DNA of 63,814 nt from Burkholderia sp. Ax-1724 (GCF_011752995.1 NZ_VWWL01000032.1:1-63814), one strand, 5' to 3'. Shown: positions 43,993-53,306, counted from the first letter of the stretch. Program-made: numbers and translations. The notes: a model not told the origin generated them from the sequence alone.

Positions 43993-44646
43993 TTACAATT
44001 CTTTATATGCTGTTATCGCGTCACTTACATTTTCAAACATCTTGAGCCGCCCTTTTTCCAATAGCGCGGCATGGTCGCAATGCTGCTCGATCAATTCTGT
44101 CTGGTGCGTGACAATCACCATGGCCCTATCGCCGCGCTTCTGGAAAAGCTCGACGTCACATTTTTTTGCGAATCGGTGATCCCCAACCGCCATCGCCTCA
44201 TCGATCAGGAAGCAGTCGAATTCGATTGACATCGAAATGGCGAATGCCAACCGCGACCGCATACCCGCGGAATATGTTTTTACTGGTTCATTGAGGTAGT
44301 CGCCGAGTTCCGCGAACTGCTTCACGTATTCGATGGTTCTCAAAGGATCGATCCCGTACACCCGGGAAATAAGCCGGGCGTTATCCCTGCCCGTCAAGCT
44401 CCCTTGAAACGCGTCTCCGAAAGCCAACGGCCATGAAACTGTCATCGACTTTCTCAGTACCCCGGAATTGGGCAGATCGGAGCCGCTCATAATACGGATC
44501 AACGTCGATTTACCCGCACCATTTCGCCCCAGTATTCCCCATTTCTGCCCGGGCCGAACCGTCAGATTGATTTTATCGAGAACCAATCGACGATCACGCC
44601 CGTGGTGTACCGGATAGTGCTTACTTATATCAATTAGTTCTAGCAT
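43993..44646 (-). CDS. kpsT: Capsule ABC exporter ATP-binding protein
   Basis: A 217-residue ATPase that powers export of capsule across the inner membrane with KpsM. Walker A is GRNGAGKST (40-48), the signature is TYSAGMRSRLAFAISM, Walker B is FDCFLIDEAMAVGD, and the switch His is in IVTHQTELIEQHC. Length matches KpsT (about 220) and not O-antigen Wzt, which carries a C-terminal glycan-binding domain; here a domain of that kind sits in the sulfotransferase instead. It starts eight bases after kpsM ends and is followed, four bases after its stop, by the GT2-GT4 gene. Confidence 0.93.
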   Translation of the reverse strand: MLELIDISKHYPVHHGRDRRLVLDKINLTVRPGQKWGILGRNGAGKSTLIRIMSGSDLPNSGVLRKSMTVSWPLAFGDAFQGSLTGRDNARLISRVYGIDPLRTIEYVKQFAELGDYLNEPVKTYSAGMRSRLAFAISMSIEFDCFLIDEAMAVGDHRFAKKCDVELFQKRGDRAMVIVTHQTELIEQHCDHAALLEKGRLKMFENVSDAITAYKEL

Positions 44647-44654
44647 CGCTCTTG

Positions 44655-45446
44655 TTAATGCAAGCTGATTTTTCTGATAGAAAGACGGGTTAATCCGTAC
44701 GCAAACAACATTAAGCCAAGAATTGCAAATATCGTGTACGGGATGTTGTAATACGTTGCCATCCTCATGCCATAATAGCCGTGCCGAAAATACTCGACCG
44801 CATCTATCAACGGAAACCAGAGAAGCATTTCCCGGTACTCTGACGGCAGCGTGGCCAGTGGAATGAATACACCTGAAAATGGAAGCATGAGGTACAGAAT
44901 GATATGGGAAACCCTCTCGATCGACTCACTCAGCTCAGAAAGTGCCGCCATAATCAATACGAAACAGAACGAAAACCAGATGATCAGCATATAGCCACCG
45001 ACCATTGCAAAAATATCATCTGGCCATTGACATATATTCAACTGGATCAGGATCATATACAGGATAAAAAAAGCGCCTGCCGATCCTGAGAATTCCAGCA
45101 AAATTCTGGAATAAATGATATCAATTGGCCGGATAGGCTGGTGATGCAAGAGTGCCCGATTCACTTCCAGCGCCTTGATTACGCGTCCGGTTCCATTCCG
45201 CCAGAACAGTAAAGTGGGATAACTGATAGATAAATATTCGGCAATCGGAAAGGCTGTTTTTTTCTCGATGTGACTAAAAATAATCATCACGCCGACAATA
45301 AACATTGCCGGTTCGGCGAGCAGCCAGAATACTCCCAGCCCCTCTCGTCCAAAGCGGGTAATCACCTCGCGCATCGTAAGGGCCCATATAACCCGCCCTT
45401 GAATGCGTGCCTTTCTCAGGAAATCGAATTCGCGCTCACCTATCAT
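44655..45446 (-). CDS. kpsM: Capsule ABC exporter permease
   Basis: A 263-residue ABC-2 type permease with six predicted membrane helices (for example FWLLAEPAMFIVGVMIIFSH, FSGSAGAFFILYMILIQLNI, IPYTIFAILGLMLFAYGLTR). It forms the inner-membrane channel with KpsT. The N-terminal cytosolic VIWALTMREVITRFGREGLG matches the amphipathic start of KpsM/Wzm. Its start overlaps the end of kpsE by 11 bases, so the export genes are coupled. Confidence 0.92.
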   Translation of the reverse strand: MIGEREFDFLRKARIQGRVIWALTMREVITRFGREGLGVFWLLAEPAMFIVGVMIIFSHIEKKTAFPIAEYLSISYPTLLFWRNGTGRVIKALEVNRALLHHQPIRPIDIIYSRILLEFSGSAGAFFILYMILIQLNICQWPDDIFAMVGGYMLIIWFSFCFVLIMAALSELSESIERVSHIILYLMLPFSGVFIPLATLPSEYREMLLWFPLIDAVEYFRHGYYGMRMATYYNIPYTIFAILGLMLFAYGLTRLSIRKISLH

Positions 45447-46551
45447 TATGCTCTCGAATTCCCGCGAAAATCACACTAAACACACCCCAGAGCAAAAGCC
45501 CAACCATCAAGGTCGACAGAACTCCTCGAATTCGTCTTGGCTCCAATGCTTCATCCGGCAGACTTGGCGTTGAGATAGACTCAAGAAACATCTGCTGCTT
45601 CTGTGCTTGAATCCGCGCCTGCTCCAAAGAACTGAGAGAGACCGCTAATTCTTTTTCGGCGAAGTCCTTGTCAAGCGAGAGCTTCTCGTATTCGACCGCA
45701 TTGCTTGCCAGTGACGAATTACCCCCGGTAATTTCGCCCATTTGCTTCTGAATCTGGTTTTGAAGAGTTGCATTCTCGATTTTCAATGCCGCAATTTGAG
45801 GATTTTGCGGTGAAATCGACTCCAGCTGATGCAGCTTCGTCTCGTTGACGATTAAATCGTCCTGCAATTTACTGATCAGCTGCGCCTTGAGAGTGACCTG
45901 CGGCTCCGGACTAAACACGCCTCTCTTATTCCGGAATTCGGCTAGATTCACCGATGCCTGCTGGGCCTTTGACTTCGCATCGGTCACGCTTTGCTCAAAG
46001 AACCGGACGGCGTCCTTGTTCGCTCTTTCATTCAACCGGTTGACCAACTCCTGGCTTTGAGCCAGCAATTCGCTGTTTATCCGCTGTGCGTCTTCCGCTG
46101 TATAGGCTTTGGTTCTGAGTGTAGTAATGTTGGACGTCGAATCGATGTCCTCGCCAATCATATGACGATAATAGTCCAGCAACTTTTCGTTGCTCCGGTC
46201 CGGCCAGAACATCCCCCCGAACCTGTTGAACAGATCGGCATCGTGATTGGTGTAAATTTTTCTGACGTCAATATCCTTTTCCAGGGTAGCCAATGCATCA
46301 CGCGAGAGAATGTAGTCCCTTACCGCGTATACCCCTGAAGAAGAATTGCTCAGCCCCGCGGTCTGCAAGAACGAACTCAATCCCGTGGACTGTTGAGTCT
46401 GCTGACTATAAATAACAAAGCTGGATTCCGATATGTACACATCACTTGCCAACAGCCCGAAATACAGAATTGAAATTGCGACAGGTACGACAACAACCCC
46501 CAGAAACAACCTGTCCGCCTTCGCAAGGCGTTTTATGATATTAAAGCTCAA
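45436..46551 (-). CDS. kpsE: Capsule export inner-membrane/periplasmic adaptor (PCP-3 family)
   Basis: A 371-residue polysaccharide co-polymerase type 3 protein. It has an N-terminal membrane helix (FLGVVVVPVAISILYFGLLA), a long periplasmic coiled-coil region (about residues 150-310, AKSKAQQASVNLAEFRNKRG, KLHQLESISPQNPQIAALKI) and a C-terminal membrane helix (STLMVGLLLWGVFSVIFAGI) preceded by the Pro-rich SISTPSLPDEALEPRRIRG. It bridges KpsMT and KpsD. It follows kpsD by 80 bases. Confidence 0.92.
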   Translation of the reverse strand: MSFNIIKRLAKADRLFLGVVVVPVAISILYFGLLASDVYISESSFVIYSQQTQQSTGLSSFLQTAGLSNSSSGVYAVRDYILSRDALATLEKDIDVRKIYTNHDADLFNRFGGMFWPDRSNEKLLDYYRHMIGEDIDSTSNITTLRTKAYTAEDAQRINSELLAQSQELVNRLNERANKDAVRFFEQSVTDAKSKAQQASVNLAEFRNKRGVFSPEPQVTLKAQLISKLQDDLIVNETKLHQLESISPQNPQIAALKIENATLQNQIQKQMGEITGGNSSLASNAVEYEKLSLDKDFAEKELAVSLSSLEQARIQAQKQQMFLESISTPSLPDEALEPRRIRGVLSTLMVGLLLWGVFSVIFAGIREHNDR

Positions 46552-46631
46552 TTCACGTCACCAATTAATTTTTAGTTGCTAAATTCCGGCCCTACGCAAC
46601 TTTGTTTTTTCAGCACAAAAGGCGATTACTC

Positions 46632-47798
46632 TTATCTAAACGTCTGAACGCCGTAAACGATTGGATAGGCGACAGAAAAGACCACGTTCAGAAATTTTTG
46701 CAGCTCCGCGACCGGCGCATTGGACACATACAGTATGTCCTTGTTATCCATCATGAAGCTCTGGGCGACAAAGAACGAATTCGGGTCTTTCAGATTGACT
46801 CGATAGATAACAGGCACCTTGCCGTCTGCCGTAGTGCGAACAGGCTGGTTCGGCCAGTTAAGCGCGTTTGCATTTTCCATACGGAAAACGAACACACCCA
46901 TGGCATCCGAACGCGAATCTTCCAGACCACCCGATCGAGCCATGGCCTGCGCGAGCGTAATGCCTTGCGCTTCGAAATTGACTTCCTGATTTTTCCCCGT
47001 GGCACCGAGAGACATGAAACTGAGCGGCTGAAAGAGCGCCGTGACAACGTCGCCCGCATGCAGCGGCACATTCTGCCGAGGATCGCGAATGACCGTTTCC
47101 AGCGGCAGCGATGCAACCGTTTCGCCTCGCGTAATTTGCAGGGTGATCTTATCGACAGGCTGCTTCACACCCCCAGCAGCCGCCAGCGCATCGAGCACGC
47201 GCTCACCGCGAGCACTCAATGCCATCCTGTTGCTGCTTGCCACATCGCCCACGACGGTCACGTAAGAAGTCGCATTGTGCGAGAGCTTCACCAACACCTG
47301 CGGGTCGTGCGCAATATTCTTGAGTTTTGCAGCGATGTCGCGTTGCAATTCGAACGGCGTCCGGCCTGCAGCCTTCACTTCGCCCGCGAAGGGCACACTG
47401 ATTTTGCCGCTTCCGTCGATGGTTTGATCCGGCAGAACCGTTACGCGAGCATTACTCGCACCGCCTTTTGATTCGAGTTGCTCCGCGCCAAACAAGGTGG
47501 CCGGCGGAGCTTCCCAGATCGACACCTCGATCGTATCGCCCACACCGAGTTGCTGCTGGAAAGATGTGCTATTACCGAGCGAACGGGCAAAATCACCGAC
47601 GCTACGCTCGGCAAATAGCTTTCGCGCGACGTCATCCGTTACGTCAACGATCTGAATTCCGCTGGTAACAGCGGAGTCAGCCTCGCGAGTAATCTGCGCC
47701 CGGCTAGGACCGGAACTTGGGAGAGTGGAACACCCCGACAGCAGAACTACGCCCCCGATAAATGCAACCCCGAAAGTACTGCGCAGCAAACGATACAT
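46632..47798 (-). CDS. kpsD: Outer-membrane capsule export lipoprotein (Wza/KpsD-like)
   Basis: A 388-residue OPX-family protein forming the outer-membrane exit for the capsule. It has a lipoprotein signal (VAFIGGVVLLSGC) and the PES domain starting LGVGDTIEVSIWEAPPATLF, then GGASNARVTVLPDQTIDGSG and GKISVPFAGEVKAAGRTPFE, followed by SLBB-like repeats (YVTVVGDVASSNRMALSARG, VFVFRMENANALNWPNQPVR). At 388 residues it is shorter than E. coli KpsD (about 560) and closer to Wza/CtrA in size. It is the first gene of the leftward capsule transcript. Confidence 0.92.
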   Translation of the reverse strand: MYRLLRSTFGVAFIGGVVLLSGCSTLPSSGPSRAQITREADSAVTSGIQIVDVTDDVARKLFAERSVGDFARSLGNSTSFQQQLGVGDTIEVSIWEAPPATLFGAEQLESKGGASNARVTVLPDQTIDGSGKISVPFAGEVKAAGRTPFELQRDIAAKLKNIAHDPQVLVKLSHNATSYVTVVGDVASSNRMALSARGERVLDALAAAGGVKQPVDKITLQITRGETVASLPLETVIRDPRQNVPLHAGDVVTALFQPLSFMSLGATGKNQEVNFEAQGITLAQAMARSGGLEDSRSDAMGVFVFRMENANALNWPNQPVRTTADGKVPVIYRVNLKDPNSFFVAQSFMMDNKDILYVSNAPVAELQKFLNVVFSVAYPIVYGVQTFR

Positions 47799-48133
47799 TT
47801 AGGATGTGTCTGAATAATATTATGGAATATGGCCGGCGCGAATTGTCTCATGCAACAACTTGAAATAGCGTACGTTACGAGAAAAATACAACGCAATTCG
47901 GCACACGCGATGACACGGTCACGTCACGGATAGACGATACCGTCACACTACGCTAGTGCAGTTGTGTCCAGGATGGCTTGACCTCTAGCGACACTGTCGT
48001 CTCGCTGTCGTCTTCTTACGCGCAACAGCCGACCATAGGCGAAAACGCCGCCTGAGCGCTCATGAGGCAGGCGCAGCACACAGCATAACCAATCGATACC
48101 ATCCCACAGAGATTCTGCCAGACTTTCGGAAGG
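47799..48133 (-). promoter_or_regulatory. Upstream region of the leftward capsule operon
   Basis: A 335-base gap between kpsD and cysC with no supported gene. It includes AT-rich sequence just before kpsD (47811-47835, GAATAATATTATGGAATATG on the plus strand), which is the likely core promoter area, although no -35/-10 pair is clear. A small palindrome CACTA-CGC-TAGTG lies at 47946-47958. No ops/JUMPstart element was found. Confidence 0.35.
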
Positions 48134-48733
48134 CTATCGAGCGTCGAGTACCATCAAAAGCTGCTGTAAAGCTTCGCTCGGCCCTAATTCCGCAGTATTC
48201 AACCGCAACTCCGGATTGAGTGGAGACTCGTAAGGCGAACCAATCCCGGTAAATAGAGGCAGGGAGCCTTCTCTAGCTTTCTTGTAAAGTCCCTTTACGT
48301 CCCTGCTTTCCACGACTGCGAGCGGCGCATCCACGTGTACTTCAAAAAACTGGCCGTCATCAAACAATTCCCGCGCGGCATCCCTGTCCGCCCGAAAAGG
48401 AGAGATAAGCGAAGCGATGACGGTGACGCCCGCATCGACCATCAATCGAGCGACCTCTGAAGCTCTCCTGATGCTTTCGTGACGACTGGCATCGGAAAAA
48501 TCCAGATCGCTGTTGAGGCCCAACCGAAGGCGATCACCGTCGAGAATAAAGGTGTGAAATGCGCGAGCACGCAACTCTGTATCGAGCAGATTGGCTAATG
48601 TCGACTTGCCTGCACCAGACAAACCGGTCAACCAGATGACCTGTGGACGCGGCTGCCTCATTAAAACCCGGTGTCCTCTGGCACTCACGGGCGGCGTCGA
48701 AGCCTGGAGACCTTTATGAGTTGCTTCCATCAT
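48134..48733 (-). CDS. cysC: Adenylylsulfate (APS) kinase
   Basis: A 199-residue kinase that phosphorylates APS to PAPS, the sulfate donor for sulfotransferases. P-loop GLSGAGKST (37-45), FILDGDRLRLGLNSDLDFSD, VIASLISPFRADRDAARELF, the family DVKGLYKKAREGSLPLFTG and the end YESPLNPELRLNT are all present. No CysD/CysN ATP sulfurylase gene is beside it, so the gene appears to serve capsule sulfation rather than sulfate assimilation. I chose ATG 48733 because the family match begins soon after; the longer frame upstream is not supported. It is on the same strand as kpsD but separated by 335 bases. Confidence 0.9.
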   Translation of the reverse strand: MMEATHKGLQASTPPVSARGHRVLMRQPRPQVIWLTGLSGAGKSTLANLLDTELRARAFHTFILDGDRLRLGLNSDLDFSDASRHESIRRASEVARLMVDAGVTVIASLISPFRADRDAARELFDDGQFFEVHVDAPLAVVESRDVKGLYKKAREGSLPLFTGIGSPYESPLNPELRLNTAELGPSEALQQLLMVLDAR

Positions 48734-49063
48734 TTCTTGTTTGTTATGGGTCAAGATCCACAGTCGTATGCCTGTTCGATATTTTAGGCGGGAGACTGCG
48801 CTCGGAAATTCAAGCACGGGGCTTGAACATGCGTGCGCAACGGCCATTGCGCAGTCTGCTGGACATTGCAGGGTCACTCGCGCCAATGTTCGCACCAACA
48901 GAACCATTAGCCAACGAATTCTCTACAAAGTCGTTACAAAACGCATCGCCGAATTCTCTCATGCACTCGGGTAAAATGGCTCACTGTAAAAAAAAAGCCA
49001 CACTCTGACGGGCAAAAACAAGTTCTGCACGACAATCGATAAAAATCTGCTGCAACACCACAC
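48734..49063. promoter_or_regulatory. Divergent promoter region cysC / glycosyltransferase-kpsC
   Basis: A 330-base gap between two divergent capsule units. It is moderately AT-rich near its right end, with an A-tract at 48987-48998. No convincing hexamer pair, operator or RNA gene could be assigned; it must carry the promoters for both sides. Confidence 0.4.
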
Positions 49064-50212
49064 GTGTCAACCATTTTCCTAGACGTCACGCGCCTCCTGA
49101 CACGCCTTTACGAAGGCCGCTTGCCCACCGGTATAGATCGCGTCGGACTCGCCTATATAGAGAGATACCATCGGAACGCCCGCGCCGTTCTCAGTGAGCG
49201 CGGCTTTTCCACGGTCCTGACTGAGCGAGACTCGCAGCAAACGTTTGCACAACTTCTTTCATCGACCTGGAGCAGAAGCGCAATTCGCGCACTCATCATG
49301 CGCGCGTGCCTTAATCGCCTGCAGGAATCAAGACTTAACGGAATATTGTTGCATACCAGTCACAGCGGCATGGAATTCAGTCGTTATTACAAAACTTTGA
49401 CAAAACGTCAAATTCGCCCCGTATTGATGGTCCACGATTTAATTCCGTTGACTCACGCCGAATACTGTCGCCCCGGCGTCGATGCTACGCATCGCAATCG
49501 CATGCACACCACGTTGAGGCACGCCAGCGGGCTAATCATGAATTCGCAAGCCACGCTCGACTCGATGACAGCCGAAGCCGCACGCGCCAATCTTTCGCTG
49601 CCACCGACGGTCGTCGCCCACCTCGCGTCGGGCGTCACCCCATGTCCGCAAGCGCCGCGCCCCATTGCCGCGCCCTACTTTGTGATGCTCGGCACCATCG
49701 AGCCGCGCAAAAACCACTGGTTCATGCTTCACCTCTGGCGCCGCCTGGTCGAACAGCTCGGCACCGCGGCACCCAAGCTCGTAATAATTGGCCGACGCGG
49801 CTGGGAATGCGAAAACGTCATTGACATGCTGGAACGTTGCGAATCGTTAAAAGGAGCCCTAATAGAAGAGGCTCACTGTTCCGACGAGAAACTACACGCC
49901 TATCTACAGCACTGCCAGGCACTGCTATTCCCTTCCTTCGTCGAAGGCTACGGCATGCCGCTCGCTGAAGCGCTCTCGCTAAAAGTACCGGTGCTCGCAA
50001 GCGACCTCGCCGTCTTTCACGAAATCGCCGACGACATTCCCGACTATCTGGACCCGCTCGATGGCCCCGGCTGGCTATCCCGCATTCAGGCCTACGCGCA
50101 ACCCAATAACCCCGAGCGCGACGCGCAGCTAATCCGCATCGAACGATTTCGCGAACCGACGTGGACCGCGCATTTCGAACGCGTCGATGCCTTTCTGGAA
50201 ACGCTGCGTTAA
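49064..50212 (+). CDS. wcbB: GT4 glycosyltransferase (WcbB-like)
   Basis: A 382-residue GT-B glycosyltransferase. It begins with IFLDVTRLLTRLYEGRLPTG, a start seen in capsule and O-antigen transferases, and has MVHDLIPLTHAEYC, MLGTIEPRKNHWFMLHLW, KLVIIGRRGWECENVIDM and the EX7E-like motif PSFVEGYGMPLAEALSLKV. The frame starts with GTG at 49064. kpsC begins on the very next base after its stop, so the pair is co-translated. In the B. mallei/pseudomallei capsule cluster a glycosyltransferase gene (wcbB) is likewise next to wcbA/kpsC; the symbol is by analogy. Confidence 0.85.
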   Translation: MSTIFLDVTRLLTRLYEGRLPTGIDRVGLAYIERYHRNARAVLSERGFSTVLTERDSQQTFAQLLSSTWSRSAIRALIMRACLNRLQESRLNGILLHTSHSGMEFSRYYKTLTKRQIRPVLMVHDLIPLTHAEYCRPGVDATHRNRMHTTLRHASGLIMNSQATLDSMTAEAARANLSLPPTVVAHLASGVTPCPQAPRPIAAPYFVMLGTIEPRKNHWFMLHLWRRLVEQLGTAAPKLVIIGRRGWECENVIDMLERCESLKGALIEEAHCSDEKLHAYLQHCQALLFPSFVEGYGMPLAEALSLKVPVLASDLAVFHEIADDIPDYLDPLDGPGWLSRIQAYAQPNNPERDAQLIRIERFREPTWTAHFERVDAFLETLR

Positions 50213-52273
50213 ATGAAGCACCCTGTCGTCGCCAGCGAAAAGGCAGTTGCAAACCCTGCCATTGATCTGCGAAGTGTTACGTGTGGTTTGCGTCTGTGGA
50301 GCGGACTCCGCCGGCGAAGCGTCGAGCATGCGTGGATCGATCGTTGGCATGGACGCCTTGTATTACACATCGCGCGTCTACTCCGCAGGCAAATCGACGC
50401 AGCGTGGCCGGGACCAGTCTGGTCACGTGGTCCGGCGGGTACGCCATTGTTGTCGTGGTTCTCGATACCCGTTACCGATGCCAGCGCCGCCGCGTTCGTC
50501 ACCGCGCTCCATCAGGCACTCACGGAAACAATCGAACGGAATCGCAACGCCGAGGCATCGCCGGAATTGCAACGGCTGATGCGGCGGTTCGCACGCGGTA
50601 GTGCACCGGCAACGCGTCACTTGCAATTCCATTGCCCTATTGCACTACTGGAACCACGCAACTGCGAGCGCATACTACTGATCGACGAACGTTCGCAGTC
50701 GCAAGGACTGGGCGCAACGGTAACGCGCCACTCGTCCAGAGCTTTCGAGCGCATGCTGCAAGCCGCGATTCGCACGCATCCACAAGCTGAATTCTGGATC
50801 GCACAATCGAACGATCCGGGTCGCGGCCACTGGCTTTCCGCATTGTCTCAACCCGTACAGCCGTTGACGATTCGCCGCTTCGCCGAACACGAATCGCTAT
50901 GCGCCGCGCTGCCCCACGTCGATCACGTCTATACGCTAGGCGCGTCCGAAGGCATGCATGCACTTCTGGCCGGCGTACCCGTACACGTATTCGGCGCACC
51001 GTATTACGCGGGTTGGGGTTTGACCGACGACGCTCTTCATTTTCCAGACCGCACCGCCCGTCCCACGCTCACGACATTATTTGACGTCGTGTTTCTCCAG
51101 TTCACCCGCTATCTGAATCCAGCCACACACACGCCCGGCACGCTCGACGATTTACTCGACAGCATCGAATTACAGCATGCCGTCCAGCAACGATTCGCCG
51201 ACCTGCACCATGTGGCCGCACTGCACTTCCAATGGTGGAAGCGCCCATTCGCGACACCGTACATCACGGCAGGTAATGCCACGCTGCGTTGGACTCGAGA
51301 ATCGCAATCCGTACAAACACACGAATGCGCAGTACTGTGGGGCGCACGCAGCGCTGAGGGTCTCGCACCGGAAGTTCGCCGCGTCAGAATCGAAGACGGC
51401 TTCTTTCATTCGACGGGTCTCGGCTCCGATATGATCGCGCCGTGCAGTCAGGTGATCGATCGTCGTGGACTCTATTTCGACGCGAGTCAGCCCAGCGACC
51501 TCAGCGTGCTGCTCAACGAGACGAATTTCAGCGCGGCCGAACTCTCGCGTGCCGCTGCTCTGCGCGAGCGCGTCGTCAAGCTCGGCGTCACGAAGTACAA
51601 CCTGGGTCGACGCCGCCCGCTCTGGAGCGCACCGGTCGGCAAACCGATCATCCTGGTCCCCGGCCAGGTCGCCGACGATGCCTCGATCCGCCTCGGCACC
51701 CGCGCCATTGGCACCGCCGACGCGCTGCTACGCGAAGTACGCCGATTGCGTCCCGATGCATTCGTCGTCTACAAACCGCATCCGGACGTGCTCTCGGGAA
51801 ATCGCCAGGGCCTGATCGACGCACAGCAGCTCGCAGACGTCGTCGACACCGAAGCGGACCTGCTGTCCCTCGTCAATGTGGCGGATGAAGTTCACACGCT
51901 GTCGTCGCTCGCGGGCTTCGACGCGCTATTGCGCGGCAAAGCGGTCCATACGTACGGCCTGCCGTTCTACGCCGGCTGGGGACTTACCCACGACGCGCTC
52001 GCGCCGCTGCCGTGGCGTCATCGAACGTTGACGCTCGATATGCTGTGCGCGGGCGTGCTGCTGCGTTATCCGCTGTACTTCGACTGGAAAACGCGTCTCT
52101 TCACGACACCGGAAGCCGTGGTCGAACAACTGGCACCGCGAGCGGCACGGCCTTTGGAAAAAGTACGCGGCAACCGGCTGCGACCGCTTCTCAAGGCTTT
52201 TCGCTGGACCCGCAATGCCATCCGCCACACCGCATGGCGCCTCCGGCAAAAGCGCGCGTCACGAGTCCAGTAA
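50213..52273 (+). CDS. kpsC: Capsule poly-Kdo linker synthase (WcbA)
   Basis: A 686-residue KpsC homologue with the duplicated Kdo-transferase modules typical of the family. Module 1 (about residues 145-330) has HVYTLGASEGMHALLAGVPV and APYYAGWGLTDDAL; module 2 (about 475-640) repeats this as VHTLSSLAGFDALLRGKAVH and LPFYAGWGLTHDAL. YKPHPDVLSGNRQG is also present. KpsC alternates two Kdo linkages to extend the linker begun by KpsS. The ATG at 50213 directly follows the preceding stop. The gene is followed by a strong terminator and faces the cyo operon tail to tail. Confidence 0.92.
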   Translation: MKHPVVASEKAVANPAIDLRSVTCGLRLWSGLRRRSVEHAWIDRWHGRLVLHIARLLRRQIDAAWPGPVWSRGPAGTPLLSWFSIPVTDASAAAFVTALHQALTETIERNRNAEASPELQRLMRRFARGSAPATRHLQFHCPIALLEPRNCERILLIDERSQSQGLGATVTRHSSRAFERMLQAAIRTHPQAEFWIAQSNDPGRGHWLSALSQPVQPLTIRRFAEHESLCAALPHVDHVYTLGASEGMHALLAGVPVHVFGAPYYAGWGLTDDALHFPDRTARPTLTTLFDVVFLQFTRYLNPATHTPGTLDDLLDSIELQHAVQQRFADLHHVAALHFQWWKRPFATPYITAGNATLRWTRESQSVQTHECAVLWGARSAEGLAPEVRRVRIEDGFFHSTGLGSDMIAPCSQVIDRRGLYFDASQPSDLSVLLNETNFSAAELSRAAALRERVVKLGVTKYNLGRRRPLWSAPVGKPIILVPGQVADDASIRLGTRAIGTADALLREVRRLRPDAFVVYKPHPDVLSGNRQGLIDAQQLADVVDTEADLLSLVNVADEVHTLSSLAGFDALLRGKAVHTYGLPFYAGWGLTHDALAPLPWRHRTLTLDMLCAGVLLRYPLYFDWKTRLFTTPEAVVEQLAPRAARPLEKVRGNRLRPLLKAFRWTRNAIRHTAWRLRQKRASRVQ

Positions 52274-52298
52274 GGCAAACCGGCCAGACAAAACAAAA

Positions 52299-52332
52299 GC
52301 CCCGCAAGATCGCAATCTTGCGGGGCTTTTTT
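52299..52332 (+). terminator. Strong rho-independent terminator after kpsC
   Basis: A perfect 12-bp stem GCCCCGCAAGAT / ATCTTGCGGGGC with loop CGCA, followed by six T. On the other strand the hairpin is followed by GCTTTTGTTTT, so it can also stop transcription of the convergent cyo operon, which ends at 52360. Confidence 0.92.
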
Positions 52333-52359
52333 CGCGGCTAACGCCAGAGCTCTACCACC

Positions 52360-52701
52360 TCACCGCGACATCATATGCATACTCACGTTATGCATCACCC
52401 ACAACGTCCCGCCGACCACAATAACCGCGGTCAGCACAGTAAACGCAAACGCCACCACGTTCCAGCGCTGCGACGACGACGCGTTCATATGCAGGAAGAA
52501 AACCAGATGCACGAGAATCTGCACGAGCGCGAGGCCCGAGATTGCGAACAGTGCGCTCTGGCCCGTCAGCGTGCCGTTCATGACAAGCGCGAATGCCGCG
52601 ACGGTCAGGATGACGGAAAGCACGAAGCCGGTCGTATAGCTGCCGAAGCTGCCGTGGCCTCCGTCCGAATGCGCGCCATGGGCGTTATGACTATGGTCCA
52701 T
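52360..52701 (-). CDS. cyoD: Cytochrome o ubiquinol oxidase subunit IV
   Basis: A 113-residue membrane protein with three helices (SYTTGFVLSVILTVAAFALV, FAISGLALVQILVHLVFFLH, VVAFAFTVLTAVIVVGGTLW) and the His/Gly-rich N-terminus MDHSHNAHGAHSDGG. It is an assembly/accessory subunit of the bo3-type quinol oxidase. The start at 52701 shares one base with the cyoC stop. No cyoE (heme O synthase) follows; the operon stops here against the kpsC terminator. Confidence 0.92.
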   Translation of the reverse strand: MDHSHNAHGAHSDGGHGSFGSYTTGFVLSVILTVAAFALVMNGTLTGQSALFAISGLALVQILVHLVFFLHMNASSSQRWNVVAFAFTVLTAVIVVGGTLWVMHNVSMHMMSR

Positions 52702-53306
52702 TAGATCACGCTCGCAAGATAGACAAAGGTGAAGACGCCGATCCACACGACGTCGAGGAAGTGCCAGAAAAGGCTCAGGCACGTCAGGCGAATCATGTCG
52801 CGTTCGGTCAGGTCGCGATGACGCATCACCTGGATGGACAGCACGATCATCCAGATCAGGCCGAACGTCACGTGCAGGCCGTGCGTGCCGACCAGCGTGA
52901 AGAACGACGACAGGAACGCGCTGCGGCCCGGACCCGCGCCTTCGGCAATCAGGTGCGAGAACTCGCGCATTTCCAGCACCAGAAACGCGACGCCGAGCAG
53001 GAACGTCACGGCGAGCCAGCCGAGCAGCGCGCCCTTGCGGTTCTTGTGCGCGCCGAGCATCGCGAAGCCGTACGTGATGCTCGAGAGCAGCAGCATCGCC
53101 GTTTCGAGCGCGACGCCCGGAATCTCGAACAGGTCCTTGCCGCTCGGGCCGCCCGCGAACTGGTGGCTCATCACCGCGAACACGGCGAACAGCGCCGCGA
53201 AGATGATGCAGTCGGTCATCAGGTACAGCCAGAAGCCGAACACCGAGTGCGACGGCACATGGTCCGGCGCGAGTTGCGGCTCAACCGCGATAGTCTTCTG
53301 TAGCAT
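52701..53306 (-). CDS. cyoC: Cytochrome o ubiquinol oxidase subunit III
   Basis: A 201-residue five-helix subunit III of heme-copper oxidases. Features: HSVFGFWLYLMTDCIIFAAL, FAGGPSGKDLFEIPGVALET, MLLLSSITYGFAMLGAHKNR, SSFFTLVGTHGLHVTFGLIW and the final FWHFLDVVWIGVFTFVYL. It stabilises the catalytic subunit and shares one overlapping base with each neighbour. Confidence 0.93.
   Translation of the reverse strand: MLQKTIAVEPQLAPDHVPSHSVFGFWLYLMTDCIIFAALFAVFAVMSHQFAGGPSGKDLFEIPGVALETAMLLLSSITYGFAMLGAHKNRKGALLGWLAVTFLLGVAFLVLEMREFSHLIAEGAGPGRSAFLSSFFTLVGTHGLHVTFGLIWMIVLSIQVMRHRDLTERDMIRLTCLSLFWHFLDVVWIGVFTFVYLASVI

Noticed and set aside
48643..49008. Short plus-strand frames across the cysC start and the divergent gap
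   Set aside because: They overlap the conserved start of cysC, have no ribosome site and no similarity to known families.
47799..49063. ops/JUMPstart element or CRISPR-like repeats near the capsule promoters
   Set aside because: No GGCGGTAGCGT-type sequence and no regularly spaced repeats were found on either strand.
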